DNA from: JAGNZR01 sp051648485
GTDB taxonomy: Bacteria; Fusobacteriota; Fusobacteriia; Fusobacteriales; Fusobacteriaceae
Direction: 5' to 3'
NCBI GenBank assembly: GCA_051648485.1
Contig: JBOFFH010000112.1
Coordinates: 1 to 62,495, forward strand
DNA length: 62,495 bases
In this document: one piece after another, positions 52,970 through 62,139 of the stretch
How the letters are laid out: the number at the start of each line of letters is the position of its first letter
Numbering within the stretch: the first letter of the stretch is position 1
Translations under genes and position numbers: made by a program
Notes under the pieces: model-generated
What the model was told of the DNA's origin: nothing
What the model saw: the letters and a program-made list of their open reading frames with translations, nothing else
The model's database searches: none

Positions 52970-54310
52970 ATGAATATTAGAATTTTTAATGGAAATAAAT
53001 TGATGTATCTGACAATTCCAATTTTTTTAGAACTTTTACTTATGACAGTGGTTGGAAATGTTGATATTTTAATGGTATCAAAATTCAGTGACAGAGCTGT
53101 AGGAGTTTTAGGTGGAATGAGCCAAGTACTTTATACACAAAATGTACTTTTTAGTTTTATTTCAATAGGAACAGGAATATTAGTAGCTCAATATATAGGA
53201 GCAAAACAAAATAGAAAAATAAATCAGGTAATAGCAGTATCTTTATTTTTGAATATTTTACTGAGTTTTGTTGTAGGTGGAATATATTTTTTATTTTCTA
53301 ATGGTATACTAACAAAAATAAAACTTTCTCAAGAACTTTTAGAAATAGGAAAAAATTATTTTAAATTAGTTGGAGGATTATGTATTTTTCAAGCAATAAC
53401 AGTTACAGTTTCAGCAGTTTTAAGAAGTTATGGATATACAAAAGAACCTCTTTATGTAAGTGTAGTTATTAATATTTTGAATGTATTAGGAAATGGAATG
53501 TTTCTTTTTGGATGGTTAGGAGCTCCGATAATTGGAGTTACTGGAGTAGGAATAGCTACAGTTTTTGCCAGATTCATAGGAGCTATAGCATCTTTGTATA
53601 TGTTACTTAAATTTACAAAATTTAAATTTATCAAAGAAAATATTTTTCCGTTTCCTAAGGATATATTGCGATATATATCAAAAATAGGAGTTCCCAGTGG
53701 AATGGAACATTTAAGCTGGAACACAGCTCAAATAATAATATTGGCTATGGTAAATACTATGGGAACAGATACAATAGCTGCAAGAACTTATTTAAATTTA
53801 GTAGCATCTTTTATGATGATGTTTTCTTTAGCTTTGGGTCAAGGAACAGCAATAATGACAGGACAACTTATAGGAGCAAAAAAAATAGATGAAGCTTACA
53901 ATCAATTATTGAGTAGTTTAAAGCTTTCTTTAGTCATAGTAACAATAATATCTTTTGTGGTGATAATTTTTCAAAATCCAATTATAGAATATTTTACAAA
54001 AGATCCTGAAATAATAAAAATAGCTAAAAAAGTTTTTTGGATATTTTTAATTATCGAAACGGGAAGAACATTCAATATAGTGATAATAAATTCTCTTCAT
54101 GCTGCAGGAGATGTTAAATTTCCAATGATAGTAGGAATATTATTTATGTTTGGAATAGCAGTATCTCTTTCTTGGCTCTTAGGAATAAAATTAGAAATGT
54201 CTTTAGTAGGAGTTTGGCTGGCTAATTCGGCAGATGAATGGATAAGAGGAATTTTGATGTACAAAAGATGGAAAAGTAAAAAATGGACTGAAAAAGGTTT
54301 TATACATTAA
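52970..54310 (+). CDS. MATE-family efflux transporter
   Basis: A 446-residue transporter with 12 predicted membrane helices arranged as two six-helix halves, beginning with a typical NGNKLMYLTIPIFLELLL block. Conserved features include GMSQVLYTQN and the central GVPSGMEHLSWNTAQ of the second half. It expels cationic drugs or metabolites using Na+ or H+ gradients. It is probably co-transcribed with the TSUP gene upstream. The subtype (NorM or DinF) is not decided. Confidence 0.9.
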   Translation: MNIRIFNGNKLMYLTIPIFLELLLMTVVGNVDILMVSKFSDRAVGVLGGMSQVLYTQNVLFSFISIGTGILVAQYIGAKQNRKINQVIAVSLFLNILLSFVVGGIYFLFSNGILTKIKLSQELLEIGKNYFKLVGGLCIFQAITVTVSAVLRSYGYTKEPLYVSVVINILNVLGNGMFLFGWLGAPIIGVTGVGIATVFARFIGAIASLYMLLKFTKFKFIKENIFPFPKDILRYISKIGVPSGMEHLSWNTAQIIILAMVNTMGTDTIAARTYLNLVASFMMMFSLALGQGTAIMTGQLIGAKKIDEAYNQLLSSLKLSLVIVTIISFVVIIFQNPIIEYFTKDPEIIKIAKKVFWIFLIIETGRTFNIVIINSLHAAGDVKFPMIVGILFMFGIAVSLSWLLGIKLEMSLVGVWLANSADEWIRGILMYKRWKSKKWTEKGFIH

Positions 54311-54328
54311 AAAAAAGAGTTGTTTATT

Positions 54329-54357
54329 TTGATAGAAAAATTAGGTAAAAATATAGT
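54329..54357 (+). promoter_or_regulatory. tdk: tdk promoter
   Basis: TTGATA (54329-54334), a 17-bp spacer and TATAGT (54352-54357), 12 nt upstream of the tdk ATG and in the gap after the MATE gene. The short distance leaves only a brief 5' leader, with GTGAGGTG as ribosome-binding site. Confidence 0.6.
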
Positions 54358-54368
54358 GAGGTGTAAAA

Positions 54369-54971
54369 ATGCGTTTATTTTATGGAGAAAATTGTGGGTG
54401 GATTGAAGTTATAACAGGAAGTATGTTTTCTGGAAAAAGTGAAGAACTAATAAAAAGATTGCGTAGAGCTAAATATGCAAATAAGAAAATGGTTGTTTTC
54501 AAACACGCTTCAGATAGTCGTTACGATGAAACAAGAGTTGCATCTCATAGTTTAAATTTTATAGAAGCAGTTCCAGCAGTTTCTGTAGAGTGTATGGAAA
54601 AACTTGTAAAAGAAAAGTATAATGATGTGGAAGTTGTAGGAATAGATGAAGTTCAATTTTTTGGAGAATCTGTTGTGGAATTTTGTGAAAAATTAGCAAA
54701 AGAAGGGAAAAGAGTTATTGTAGCAGGATTAGATCAAGATTTTAAAGGGGCTCCATTCAAACCAATGGATAAACTTTTAGCAGTGGCAGAGTTTATTGAT
54801 AAATTTAATGCTATATGCATGGTTTGTGGAAGTCCAGCATCAAAAACTCAAAGACTTGTAAATGGAGAACCAGCATTTTCGGATGACCCGATAGTAATGG
54901 TAGGAGCAGCAGAATCTTATGAAGCAAGATGTAGAAAGTGTCATATAGTTAGAGTGAGAGAGAAAAACTAG
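54369..54971 (+). CDS. tdk: Thymidine kinase
   Basis: A 200-residue type II thymidine kinase. Walker A GSMFSGKSEELIKRL is near residues 18-32, and the Walker B-like GIDEVQFF follows. The zinc-binding pairs CMVCG and CRKC are present in the lid region. It phosphorylates deoxythymidine and is the first of a short run of plus-strand genes with small gaps (8 nt to the next). Confidence 0.95.
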   Translation: MRLFYGENCGWIEVITGSMFSGKSEELIKRLRRAKYANKKMVVFKHASDSRYDETRVASHSLNFIEAVPAVSVECMEKLVKEKYNDVEVVGIDEVQFFGESVVEFCEKLAKEGKRVIVAGLDQDFKGAPFKPMDKLLAVAEFIDKFNAICMVCGSPASKTQRLVNGEPAFSDDPIVMVGAAESYEARCRKCHIVRVREKN

Positions 54972-54978
54972 GAGAAAA

Positions 54979-55839
54979 ATGAACTTGAATTTAAGATTTT
55001 TAGAAAATAGTGATAAGTTAGGATTTATGTTTTATATTGTTTATGATGGAAAAGAGTTCCATTGTTTTGATGAAATGAGTGGAAAAAATAGTGTAAAATC
55101 AACTTTTAAAAGCATAATGAATGAGATAGGTTTTAGTTGGGCTAAAGGTATTCAGCAAGCTGGAAGAACAGATGCAAAAGTTAGTGCTAATGAAAATATT
55201 TTGTATGTGAGTAGCAGATATTTTGGAGATTTAGAAAAATTAAAAAAAGATTTTAATCAAAAGGCCAAAGGAATAAAAATCAAAAATATAATAAAAACAA
55301 TTCCAAATCTTTCTTTTCCTGAGATGGTAGAGCAAAGAGAGTATATATATTCATACCCTAAGAAAAAAATCTCTTTAACTGAAGAAGAAATAAAAAAAAG
55401 ATGTGAAGAACTTACTGGAACTTATGATGTGAGTCGTTTTACAGATAAAAAAGGAATGGAATTAAAAGAAAAAATAAGAAGTGTGGAAATTGAATACGAT
55501 TCAGGAAAATTAAAATTTTTAGGAAATTCATTTATGCCTAAGCAAGTAAGGATAATGTCTGCATATATTTTAACAAATTCTTATGAACCTCTTATGGGGA
55601 AATATCTTGTTTTAGAAAAAATATATCTGAAAAAAGAGCTGAATGATATGTATATACACAGTAATAAAGAGATAAAAACAGATTTTATTCCAAATTTAAT
55701 AAAAGCTGAAAAATTAGGAGAAAAAATAAATATTTTCTATGTATCTAAAGATAAAAAGGCTGAATTTATTGGGAAAAATGGAAATAATATAAAGAAACTT
55801 AGAAAAGAATATGGAGAAATTTTAGTGAGAGAAGTATGA
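54979..55839 (+). CDS. TruA-like pseudouridine synthase domain with C-terminal KH domain
   Basis: A 286-residue protein. The N-terminal part has the TruA-like motif AGRTDAKVSANENILYV with the putative catalytic Asp65 (TruA consensus GRTDAGVHA). The middle part (about 120-210) is degenerate relative to TruA. The last ~40 residues contain AEFIGKNGNNIKKLRKE, the GxxG loop of a KH RNA-binding domain. This combination suggests an RNA pseudouridine synthase that uses KH for substrate binding, but whether it is active is not clear. It is coupled to the HD-domain gene by a 4-nt overlap. Confidence 0.6.
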   Translation: MNLNLRFLENSDKLGFMFYIVYDGKEFHCFDEMSGKNSVKSTFKSIMNEIGFSWAKGIQQAGRTDAKVSANENILYVSSRYFGDLEKLKKDFNQKAKGIKIKNIIKTIPNLSFPEMVEQREYIYSYPKKKISLTEEEIKKRCEELTGTYDVSRFTDKKGMELKEKIRSVEIEYDSGKLKFLGNSFMPKQVRIMSAYILTNSYEPLMGKYLVLEKIYLKKELNDMYIHSNKEIKTDFIPNLIKAEKLGEKINIFYVSKDKKAEFIGKNGNNIKKLRKEYGEILVREV

Positions 55840-56258
55840 TTATTCCTAGAATAAAACAGATTTTTTTATATATTTTTGGTAAATATAATAATGAATTTAA
55901 TGAAGATGTAAAAAAAATTCTTGCAGAAAAAGAGTTTCAAATTTTTGATAAAATGGATAGATACGACAAAATACATAGCTATAAAATTTTAAAAGAAGTT
56001 ATGAAAGATAAAATTTTAAATGAAAATAAAATATTTTTTAAACTAGCATTACTTCATGATTGTGGAAAAGAAGATATCGGGCTATTAAGAAGAATAAAAA
56101 AAGTTGTAGTAGGTGACAAAAAACTTTCTCTTCATGAAAAAAATGGATATGAAAAACTAAAGAATATAAATAAAGAATTGGCTATTCTTATAATGAATCA
56201 CCATAAGAAAAATTATAGTCCAGAAATTGATGTTTTTCAAAAGATAGATGATAAGTAA
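55836..56258 (+). CDS. HD-domain phosphohydrolase-like protein
   Basis: A 140-residue protein with HD-domain elements: an early His (HSYKILKEV), the paired HD in LLHDCGKEDIG (about 74-75), and a later His in NHHKKNY. It resembles small HD phosphohydrolases that act on nucleotides; the true substrate is unknown. It overlaps the TruA-like gene by 4 nt and ends 10 nt before the radical SAM gene. Confidence 0.7.
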   Translation: MIIPRIKQIFLYIFGKYNNEFNEDVKKILAEKEFQIFDKMDRYDKIHSYKILKEVMKDKILNENKIFFKLALLHDCGKEDIGLLRRIKKVVVGDKKLSLHEKNGYEKLKNINKELAILIMNHHKKNYSPEIDVFQKIDDK

Positions 56259-56268
56259 AAGGAGATCG

Positions 56269-58017
56269 ATGAAAGTAAATATAGATAAATATATGTTACA
56301 AGTAGAAAAACCAGCAAGATATTTAGGAAATGAAATAAATAGCATACATAAAACAGATTACAAAGCAAATATGTGTCTTTTTTTTCCTGATATCTATGAA
56401 GTAGGAATGTCAAATTTGGGACTTAGGTTACTTTATAGCATTATAAATAAAGTAGATAATTTTTATTTAGAGCGTGGGTTCTCTCCAGCACCTGATTTGG
56501 AAGAATTAATGAGAAGGGATAAAATACCAGCTTTTTCTTTAGAAACTAAAACTCCTATAAAAGATTTTGATATATTAGGATTTTCTCTTTCTTACGAAAT
56601 GAGCTATCCTAATCTTTTAAATGCTTTAGAGCTTGGAGGAATCCCTGTAAGAGTAGAAGATAGAAATGAAACACACCCTCTTATAATGGCTGGTGGAACT
56701 TGCATGATGAATCCTACAACTATGGAAAAGTTTTTAGATTTTATGGTTATAGGAGACGGAGAAGACTCGATGCCTGAAATAGCTCGTAGAATAATAGCCA
56801 ATAAAGAAAAAACAAAATTAGAAAAATTAGAAGCAATATCAGATATAGAAGGAGTTTATATTCCTAAACTTCACAAAGCTAAAAAAAGAATTAATAGAGC
56901 TATAGTTAAAGACTTAAATGAGACAGATTATTATTCAAATCAACTGGTTCCATATATTGATATAATTCATGATAGAGCCTCTGTAGAGATTCAAAGAGGG
57001 TGTACAAGAGGATGTAGATTCTGTCAAGCTGGAATAGTATATAGACCTGTCAGAGAGCGTAGTTTAGAAAAGAATTTAGAGTTAGTAAATAGAATGATAA
57101 AAGAAACAGGTTATTCAGAAGTTTCATTATCATCTTTGAGCAGTAGTGATTATTCTAAAATTAAGGAACTTATAAGAGGAATAAAAGATGATCCTAAAAA
57201 TAAAAATTTATCTGTTTCATTACCATCATTAAGAATGAATTTAGATTCAGTAAGAACAGCTGAAGAAATAAGTGGTGGAAAGAGAACTGGATTTACATTT
57301 GCTCCAGAAGCTGGTTCTCAAAGAATGAGAGATATTATAAATAAAGGTGTAACAGAAGAAGAAATAGTAGAAACAGCAGAAGAAGCGATAAAAGCTGGAT
57401 GGAAAAGTTTGAAATTTTATTTTATGATAGGGCTTCCTTTTGAAACAGATGAAGATGTAGCGGGAATATATGAACTTGCAAAAAAAGTTAATTTTTTATG
57501 CAGAAAAATAGCTAGAGGAATAAATATAACTGTAAGTGTATCAAACTTTGTTCCTAAACCTCATACACCATTTCAATGGCATAAACAAATGGATTTTGAA
57601 GAGATGGGTCATAAGCATAAGCTGTTAAGAGAACTATTTGCAGGACTTAAAGGTTGTACTTTAAAAATTCACAATATGAAAAAATCTTATTTAGAAGGTC
57701 TTATTTCTCGTGGAGATGAAAAAACAGCGGACCTTATAGAATTAGCTTGGAAAAAAGGGGCTAAATTAGATGATTATCGTGACAATTTTTCTATTTGGAT
57801 GGAAGCTTTAGAAGAGCTAGGAATGAAAGCTGAAAATTATTTAAGAACAAGAGATTTAGATGAAACTCTTCCTTGGGATATGGTAAATATAGAAGTAACT
57901 AAAGAATTTTTGATTAGAGAGTTTAAAAAAGCTGAACAAGAAGCTTTAACTCCAGAATGTAGAATTTTATGTTCAGCTTGTGGAATGACAGGATTATTCC
58001 CTAATTGTACAAGATAA
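56269..58017 (+). CDS. B12-binding-domain radical SAM protein (TIGR03960-like)
   Basis: About 582 residues. Residues 20-180 form a cobalamin-binding-like domain (DIYEVGMSNLGLRLLYSII and GDGEDSMPE). The radical SAM core then carries the CX3CX2C cluster motif CTRGCRFCQAG (about residue 245). The tail ends in CRILCSACGM, a Cys-rich block typical of the TIGR03960/YgiQ-related family. Its chemistry is not known from sequence; members often occur with a DUF2344 partner, absent here. The ATG at 56269 has AAAGGAGAT upstream. Confidence 0.75.
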   Translation: MKVNIDKYMLQVEKPARYLGNEINSIHKTDYKANMCLFFPDIYEVGMSNLGLRLLYSIINKVDNFYLERGFSPAPDLEELMRRDKIPAFSLETKTPIKDFDILGFSLSYEMSYPNLLNALELGGIPVRVEDRNETHPLIMAGGTCMMNPTTMEKFLDFMVIGDGEDSMPEIARRIIANKEKTKLEKLEAISDIEGVYIPKLHKAKKRINRAIVKDLNETDYYSNQLVPYIDIIHDRASVEIQRGCTRGCRFCQAGIVYRPVRERSLEKNLELVNRMIKETGYSEVSLSSLSSSDYSKIKELIRGIKDDPKNKNLSVSLPSLRMNLDSVRTAEEISGGKRTGFTFAPEAGSQRMRDIINKGVTEEEIVETAEEAIKAGWKSLKFYFMIGLPFETDEDVAGIYELAKKVNFLCRKIARGINITVSVSNFVPKPHTPFQWHKQMDFEEMGHKHKLLRELFAGLKGCTLKIHNMKKSYLEGLISRGDEKTADLIELAWKKGAKLDDYRDNFSIWMEALEELGMKAENYLRTRDLDETLPWDMVNIEVTKEFLIREFKKAEQEALTPECRILCSACGMTGLFPNCTR

Positions 58018-58040
58018 AAAAAATAGAAGAGGTATAATGT

Positions 58041-58694
58041 ATGACTGGAGATTGGAAAGAAATTTTAAAAGAAGAATTTCAAAAGGAATATTTTTTAGAT
58101 TTGATGCATTTTTTAGAAAAAGAGTATAATGATAAAAAAATATTTCCACCTAAAAATGAGATTTTTAATCTTTTTAAATTTTTAGAGTTTTCTAAGATTA
58201 AAGTTGTAATTTTAGGACAAGACCCTTACCATGGAGAAGGGCAAGGAAATGGAATAGCATTTTCAGTAAATGATGGAATAAGAATACCTCCTTCTTTATT
58301 GAATATTTTTAAAGAGATAAAAATTGAGTATCCAGAATTTGAAATTCCTAAAGGGGGAAATTTAAAATCTTGGGTTGAGCAAGGAGTTTTACTTTTGAAT
58401 AGTACATTGACAGTCGAAGAAGGAAAACCTAATTCTCATTCAAAAAAAGGCTGGGAAAAATTTACAAATGAAATAATAAGAAAAATAGGTATGAGAAAAG
58501 AACCTACAGTTTTTCTTTTATGGGGAAATAGTGCAAAATCTAAAAAAAACTTAATATCTAATTCTAATCATTTAATATTAGAATCTGTTCATCCTAGTCC
58601 TCTTTCAGCAAATAGAGGTTTTCTAGGTTGTGGACATTTCAAAAAAGTTAATGAATATTTAAAAGAAAATAATAGTTCTCCAATAAAATGGTAA
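58041..58694 (+). CDS. ung: Uracil-DNA glycosylase
   Basis: A 217-residue family 1 UDG that removes uracil from DNA. Motifs are GQDPYHGEGQGNGIAFSV with the catalytic Asp and HPSPLSANRGFLGCGHFK with the catalytic His. Slightly shorter than E. coli Ung (229), with no truncation of motifs. It follows the radical SAM gene with a 23-nt gap and AAGAGGT upstream of the start. Confidence 0.95.
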   Translation: MTGDWKEILKEEFQKEYFLDLMHFLEKEYNDKKIFPPKNEIFNLFKFLEFSKIKVVILGQDPYHGEGQGNGIAFSVNDGIRIPPSLLNIFKEIKIEYPEFEIPKGGNLKSWVEQGVLLLNSTLTVEEGKPNSHSKKGWEKFTNEIIRKIGMRKEPTVFLLWGNSAKSKKNLISNSNHLILESVHPSPLSANRGFLGCGHFKKVNEYLKENNSSPIKW

Positions 58695-58765
58695 AAAGGA
58701 AAAAGTCTCATTTCGAGGTATAAGTATGAAATAATAATTGTTTTATACATACACAAGGAGGAGCT

Positions 58766-59341
58766 ATGAATTATTTAAGGGGAACGAAAACAGAAAAAAA
58801 TTTATTAGCATCTTTTGCAGGAGAATCTCAAGCAAAAAATAAATATACACTTTTTGCCCAAGCTGCACGAGAAGAAGGTTATGAGCAAATAGCTGGAATA
58901 TTTTTAGAAACAGCAGAAAACGAATTTTATCATGCAGAAAGATTTTTTAATTTTTTAGAAGGTGGACAAGTTGAAATAACAGCGACCTATTCTGCAGGCA
59001 AAGTAGGAACAACTATAGAAAATTTAAAAGAGGCTGCTGAAGGAGAACACGAAGAGTGGCAGGATCTTTATCCTAAATTTGCAAAAGAGGCATTAGAAGA
59101 AGGTTTTCCTAATATTTCAGGAGCTTATACTGTAATTGCCAAGGTAGAAAAAGAGCACGAAGCTAGATATAAAAAATTATTAGAAAATATTGAAAATGAT
59201 ATAGTTTTTAAAAGAGATTCAACTGTAGATTGGAAATGTAGAGCTTGTGGGTATGTTCATCCAGGTTTAAAAGCTCCTAAACTTTGTCCTTCTTGTTTAA
59301 AGCAGCAAAGTCAATTTGAAATTCAAGCAAAAAATTATTAA
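58766..59341 (+). CDS. Rubrerythrin
   Basis: A 191-residue peroxide-reducing di-iron protein. The N-terminal four-helix part has ESQAKNKYTLFAQAAREEGY and ETAENEFYHAERFF carrying Fe ligands, and the C-terminal rubredoxin domain has WKCRACGYVHPG and CPSCL. It protects anaerobes from peroxide, fed by reduced rubredoxin or NADH-dependent reductases. AAGGAGGAG precedes the ATG. A strong terminator follows, and AT-rich partial palindromes upstream might bind a PerR-like regulator, although no match is convincing. Confidence 0.95.
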   Translation: MNYLRGTKTEKNLLASFAGESQAKNKYTLFAQAAREEGYEQIAGIFLETAENEFYHAERFFNFLEGGQVEITATYSAGKVGTTIENLKEAAEGEHEEWQDLYPKFAKEALEEGFPNISGAYTVIAKVEKEHEARYKKLLENIENDIVFKRDSTVDWKCRACGYVHPGLKAPKLCPSCLKQQSQFEIQAKNY

Positions 59342-59351
59342 AGAATTGTGA

Positions 59352-59385
59352 AAGGAATCTATTTTTTTTTAGGTTCCTTTTTTAT
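59352..59385 (+). terminator. Intrinsic terminator after rubrerythrin
   Basis: A 10-bp stem (AAGGAATCTA / TAGGTTCCTT, one G-U pair) with a T8 loop and a following T6 run. Confidence 0.85.
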
Positions 59386-59396
59386 TATTAAAAAAA

Positions 59397-59425
59397 TTGA
59401 GTAAAGACAGGAACTATGATAAAAT
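59397..59425 (+). promoter_or_regulatory. alr: alr promoter
   Basis: TTGAGT (59397-59402), a 17-bp spacer and TAAAAT (59420-59425), 44 nt upstream of the TTG start of alr. Confidence 0.65.
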
Positions 59426-59469
59426 TAAACAGTAAGAAGAAATAAAAAACTACTAGAAAGGAGAAATAG

Positions 59470-60525
59470 TTGGAAAATAATAATTTTAAAATTTTAATAG
59501 ATAGTAAAAATTTTATGTCTAATATAGAGTATTTAGAAAATTTTACTCAAAAAAAAATGTTGCCAGTTTTAAAAGCTAATGCATATGGGCATGGAATTGA
59601 AATAATCAGCAAAATTTTATACTCTAGAAATTATAAAGAGTATGTTCTTGCAAGATTTTCAGAAGCAGAAGAGTTATATGAAAAGCTTGGTAAAAATGAT
59701 ATAAAAATAATAATCTTAGAATCTGTGAGTGATTTGAAAAAAATAAAAGAAAACTCAAGCTATATTATCTCTATAAATAGTTATGCAGAACTCAGAGAAA
59801 GTTTAGATTATGGAATACCCTCAGAACAGATGAAAATAAAATTAGATTTAGGATTCGCTAGAAATGGAATAATGATAAATGATTTGAATAAAACAATAAA
59901 TTTTATAAAAGAAAAGAATCTTAAATTTTATGGAGTTTTTACTCATCTTTTTTCAGCAGAATATGAAGATGGATTAAAAGTAATAGAAAAATTTGATGAT
60001 TTTGTAAGAAAAACAGGAATAGAGAGATTTGAACAAATAGATTTACAAAATAGTATGGGAGTTTTTAAATACAATTGTTCATTGGCTACTCATATTAGAA
60101 CAGGAATAGTTAATTATGGTTTGAGAGAAGATGGTTATTTTGATGAAAACTTGAAAAAAGTTTTTAAATTAGTTGGGAAAATAGCTGAAATAAAAGAGAC
60201 ATTTTCAGAACAAAAATATGTGGCATATTTACCTTTAGAAAACGAAAATAAAAAAGCTAAAAGAATAGCTAAAATAAAAATAGGTTATGGAGATGGATTT
60301 TTAAAATTGAATGAAGGTAGTAAATGCATTATAAATAAAAAAGAATTTATAATAGATCAAATAAGCATGGATAATAGTTTTATTACTGTAGATAATAGTG
60401 TACAAGCAGGAGATGAAATAATTCTTTATTATGATATAGAAAAATCGAGTAGAGCTTTAGGAATAAAATCTACAGAACTTATAATTTTAATAGATAAAAG
60501 AATAAAAAGAGAATTGAAGCTATAA
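59470..60525 (+). CDS. alr: Alanine racemase
   Basis: A 351-residue PLP-dependent racemase that makes D-alanine for peptidoglycan. The PLP Lys is in LKANAYGHG near residue 34-42. The catalytic Tyr lies in KIGYGDGF, and segments such as DLGFARNGI and the RTGIVNYG strand match the N-terminal barrel. Length is somewhat short for the family. The start is TTG, with AAAGGAG 6-8 nt upstream; no ATG is available nearby. Confidence 0.9.
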   Translation: MENNNFKILIDSKNFMSNIEYLENFTQKKMLPVLKANAYGHGIEIISKILYSRNYKEYVLARFSEAEELYEKLGKNDIKIIILESVSDLKKIKENSSYIISINSYAELRESLDYGIPSEQMKIKLDLGFARNGIMINDLNKTINFIKEKNLKFYGVFTHLFSAEYEDGLKVIEKFDDFVRKTGIERFEQIDLQNSMGVFKYNCSLATHIRTGIVNYGLREDGYFDENLKKVFKLVGKIAEIKETFSEQKYVAYLPLENENKKAKRIAKIKIGYGDGFLKLNEGSKCIINKKEFIIDQISMDNSFITVDNSVQAGDEIILYYDIEKSSRALGIKSTELIILIDKRIKRELKL

Positions 60526-60540
60526 AAAAATAGCTTCAAT
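60513..60540. terminator. Bidirectional hairpin between convergent alr and sigma gene
   Basis: An 11-bp stem (ATTGAAGCTAT / ATAGCTTCAAT) with a six-base loop covers the alr stop codon. The T tail is weak on both sides, so termination is likely but partial. Confidence 0.55.
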
Positions 60541-60556
60541 CAAATTCTTAATTTTA

Positions 60557-61408
60557 TTATAAAAAATCAGGATCTTCATCTGAGATTTTTTTTAATTTGA
60601 TCAAAGCAGATTTTTGAATTTGTCTAATTCTTTCAGGACTTAATTTTAAAGAACGACTAATTTTTGCAAAATTCTCTGGTTTATTTTGGTGTAATCCAAA
60701 ATTTTTAATCAAAATTATTTGTTCTCTAGAATCAAGAGAAAGTAAAATTTTATTTAAAGAGTTATTCAAATGTTTTTTTTCTAAGATAATTTCTGGATTA
60801 TAATTGTTACAAGCAAGAAATTTTTCGAAATGAAACTCATTTTCTTGAGAAAAAAAATTATAAAAAGATAAAGAATTTTTTTCAGCGATAAGAGCTAAAA
60901 CAACATTATGATAACTTATTTTTAAAGACTGAGAAATAACTTCAATAGAAGGATAATTTTTATTGGCTTCTCGATATTGAGAAATGAACTTTTTAATTTT
61001 ATTCATAAAATGATAAGTGTGTTGTGGAATATAGATTAATCTTTTTTTATAAATTAAATATTTTAAAATAGATTCATTAATCCAATAAGTAGCATAAGTT
61101 GAAAATTTCCAACCTAAATTATAGTCAAATTTTTTGGTGGCACGGATTAGTCCTAGATTTCCTTCTTGGATTATATCAGAAAAATGAGAAGAACAATAAT
61201 ATTTTTTTGCAATAGAAGTAACTAATTTTAAATTGGATTGAACAAGCATATTTTGTGCAAAAGAATCTTTTTCAAATGCTAATTTAGAGTAATATTTTTC
61301 CTCTTTTAAAGTTAAAAGAGGTATTTCAGAAATTTCTTTAAGATAAAGACTAATAGAATCACAAGAAGAGTCAGGTGTATAATTTTTTTTTAAGTTAAAT
61401 TTTTTCAT
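60557..61408 (-). CDS. RpoD/RpoS-like sigma-70 family factor
   Basis: A 283-residue sigma factor without the long N-terminal region of RpoD. It has region 1.2-2 (DSISLYLKEISEIPLLTLKEE, then DIIQEGNLGLIRATKKFDY and FSTYATYWINESI). Region 3 follows, then region 4 (LDSREQIILIKNFGL, KISRSLKLSPERIRQIQK). It is probably a non-essential alternative factor of group 2 or 3. Its own strong promoter lies just upstream, and it is transcribed convergently with alr. Its regulon is unknown. Confidence 0.8.
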   Translation of the reverse strand: MKKFNLKKNYTPDSSCDSISLYLKEISEIPLLTLKEEKYYSKLAFEKDSFAQNMLVQSNLKLVTSIAKKYYCSSHFSDIIQEGNLGLIRATKKFDYNLGWKFSTYATYWINESILKYLIYKKRLIYIPQHTYHFMNKIKKFISQYREANKNYPSIEVISQSLKISYHNVVLALIAEKNSLSFYNFFSQENEFHFEKFLACNNYNPEIILEKKHLNNSLNKILLSLDSREQIILIKNFGLHQNKPENFAKISRSLKLSPERIRQIQKSALIKLKKISDEDPDFL

Positions 61409-61468
61409 TCGAGTTTCTCCTTTTAAAAAAATAAAATAGTGGTTTCAAAAAGATTTTAAAGTTCTCTT

Positions 61469-61497
61469 ATTATACATAAATTACAGATGTAATTCAA
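61469..61497 (-). promoter_or_regulatory. Promoter of the RpoD/RpoS-like sigma gene
   Basis: On the minus strand TTGAAT (61492-61497), a 17-bp spacer and TATAAT (61469-61474), about 60 nt upstream of the start codon. Confidence 0.8.
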
Positions 61498-61533
61498 TAT
61501 ATTTTTCAAAATAAAAAAACAGGGAGGAAAATT

Positions 61534-62130
61534 ATGATTAATGGAATATGGATATCACTTATTCTTATAGGAACAATAGTTTCAATGTTAAAGGGTGAAA
61601 TAAATTTGGTGACAGATTCAGTTATAAATTCATCTAAATCAGGAGTAGAAATTGCAATAGGGCTAATAGGAGTAATGACTTTTTGGTTAGGGCTTATGGA
61701 AGTTGCAAAAGAAGCAGGAATAGTGAATGGAATGGGAAAATTAATGAAACCTTTATTGGTAAGATTATTTCCTGAAGTTCCAGAAGATCATCCAGCGATG
61801 GGAAGTATAGTTGCTAATATGGCTGCTAATTTCTTTGGTTTAGGAAATGCAGCGACACCTTTAGGAATAAAAGCAATGCAAGAGCTTCAAGAACTTAACA
61901 ATGGAAGTGATGAAGCTTCAGATGCTATGGTGACCTTTTTAGCCATAAACACTTCTTCTATCACAATAGTGTCTTCGAGTGTAATAGCTTATAGAGCTGC
62001 TGCAAATTCAGCTAATCCTGTGGAAATAATAGGACCAACAATAGTTGCTACCCTTGTTTCTACAATAGTAGCAATAACAACTTGTAAAATTTTACAAAAA
62101 TTACCAAGATATAAAAGAACTGATGTATAG
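61534..62130 (+). CDS. spmA: SpmA-like nucleoside-recognition (Gate) protein
   Basis: A 198-residue membrane protein with about four membrane segments of the nucleoside-recognition (Gate) domain. It matches Bacillus SpmA, with ENDPHPAMGSIVANMAANFFGLGNAATPLG-like sequence (DHPAMGSIVANMAANFFGLG) in the middle. SpmA and SpmB dehydrate the spore core in Bacillus, but homologs occur in non-sporulating bacteria and their role there is not known. It is followed by spmB 9 nt later. AGGGAGGAAA precedes the ATG. Confidence 0.85.
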   Translation: MINGIWISLILIGTIVSMLKGEINLVTDSVINSSKSGVEIAIGLIGVMTFWLGLMEVAKEAGIVNGMGKLMKPLLVRLFPEVPEDHPAMGSIVANMAANFFGLGNAATPLGIKAMQELQELNNGSDEASDAMVTFLAINTSSITIVSSSVIAYRAAANSANPVEIIGPTIVATLVSTIVAITTCKILQKLPRYKRTDV

Positions 62131-62139
62131 GAGGAAAAA

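Noticed and set aside
58695..58765. A PerR or Fur box upstream of rubrerythrin.
   Set aside because: The sequence is AT-rich with partial symmetry only and matches neither consensus well enough to report.
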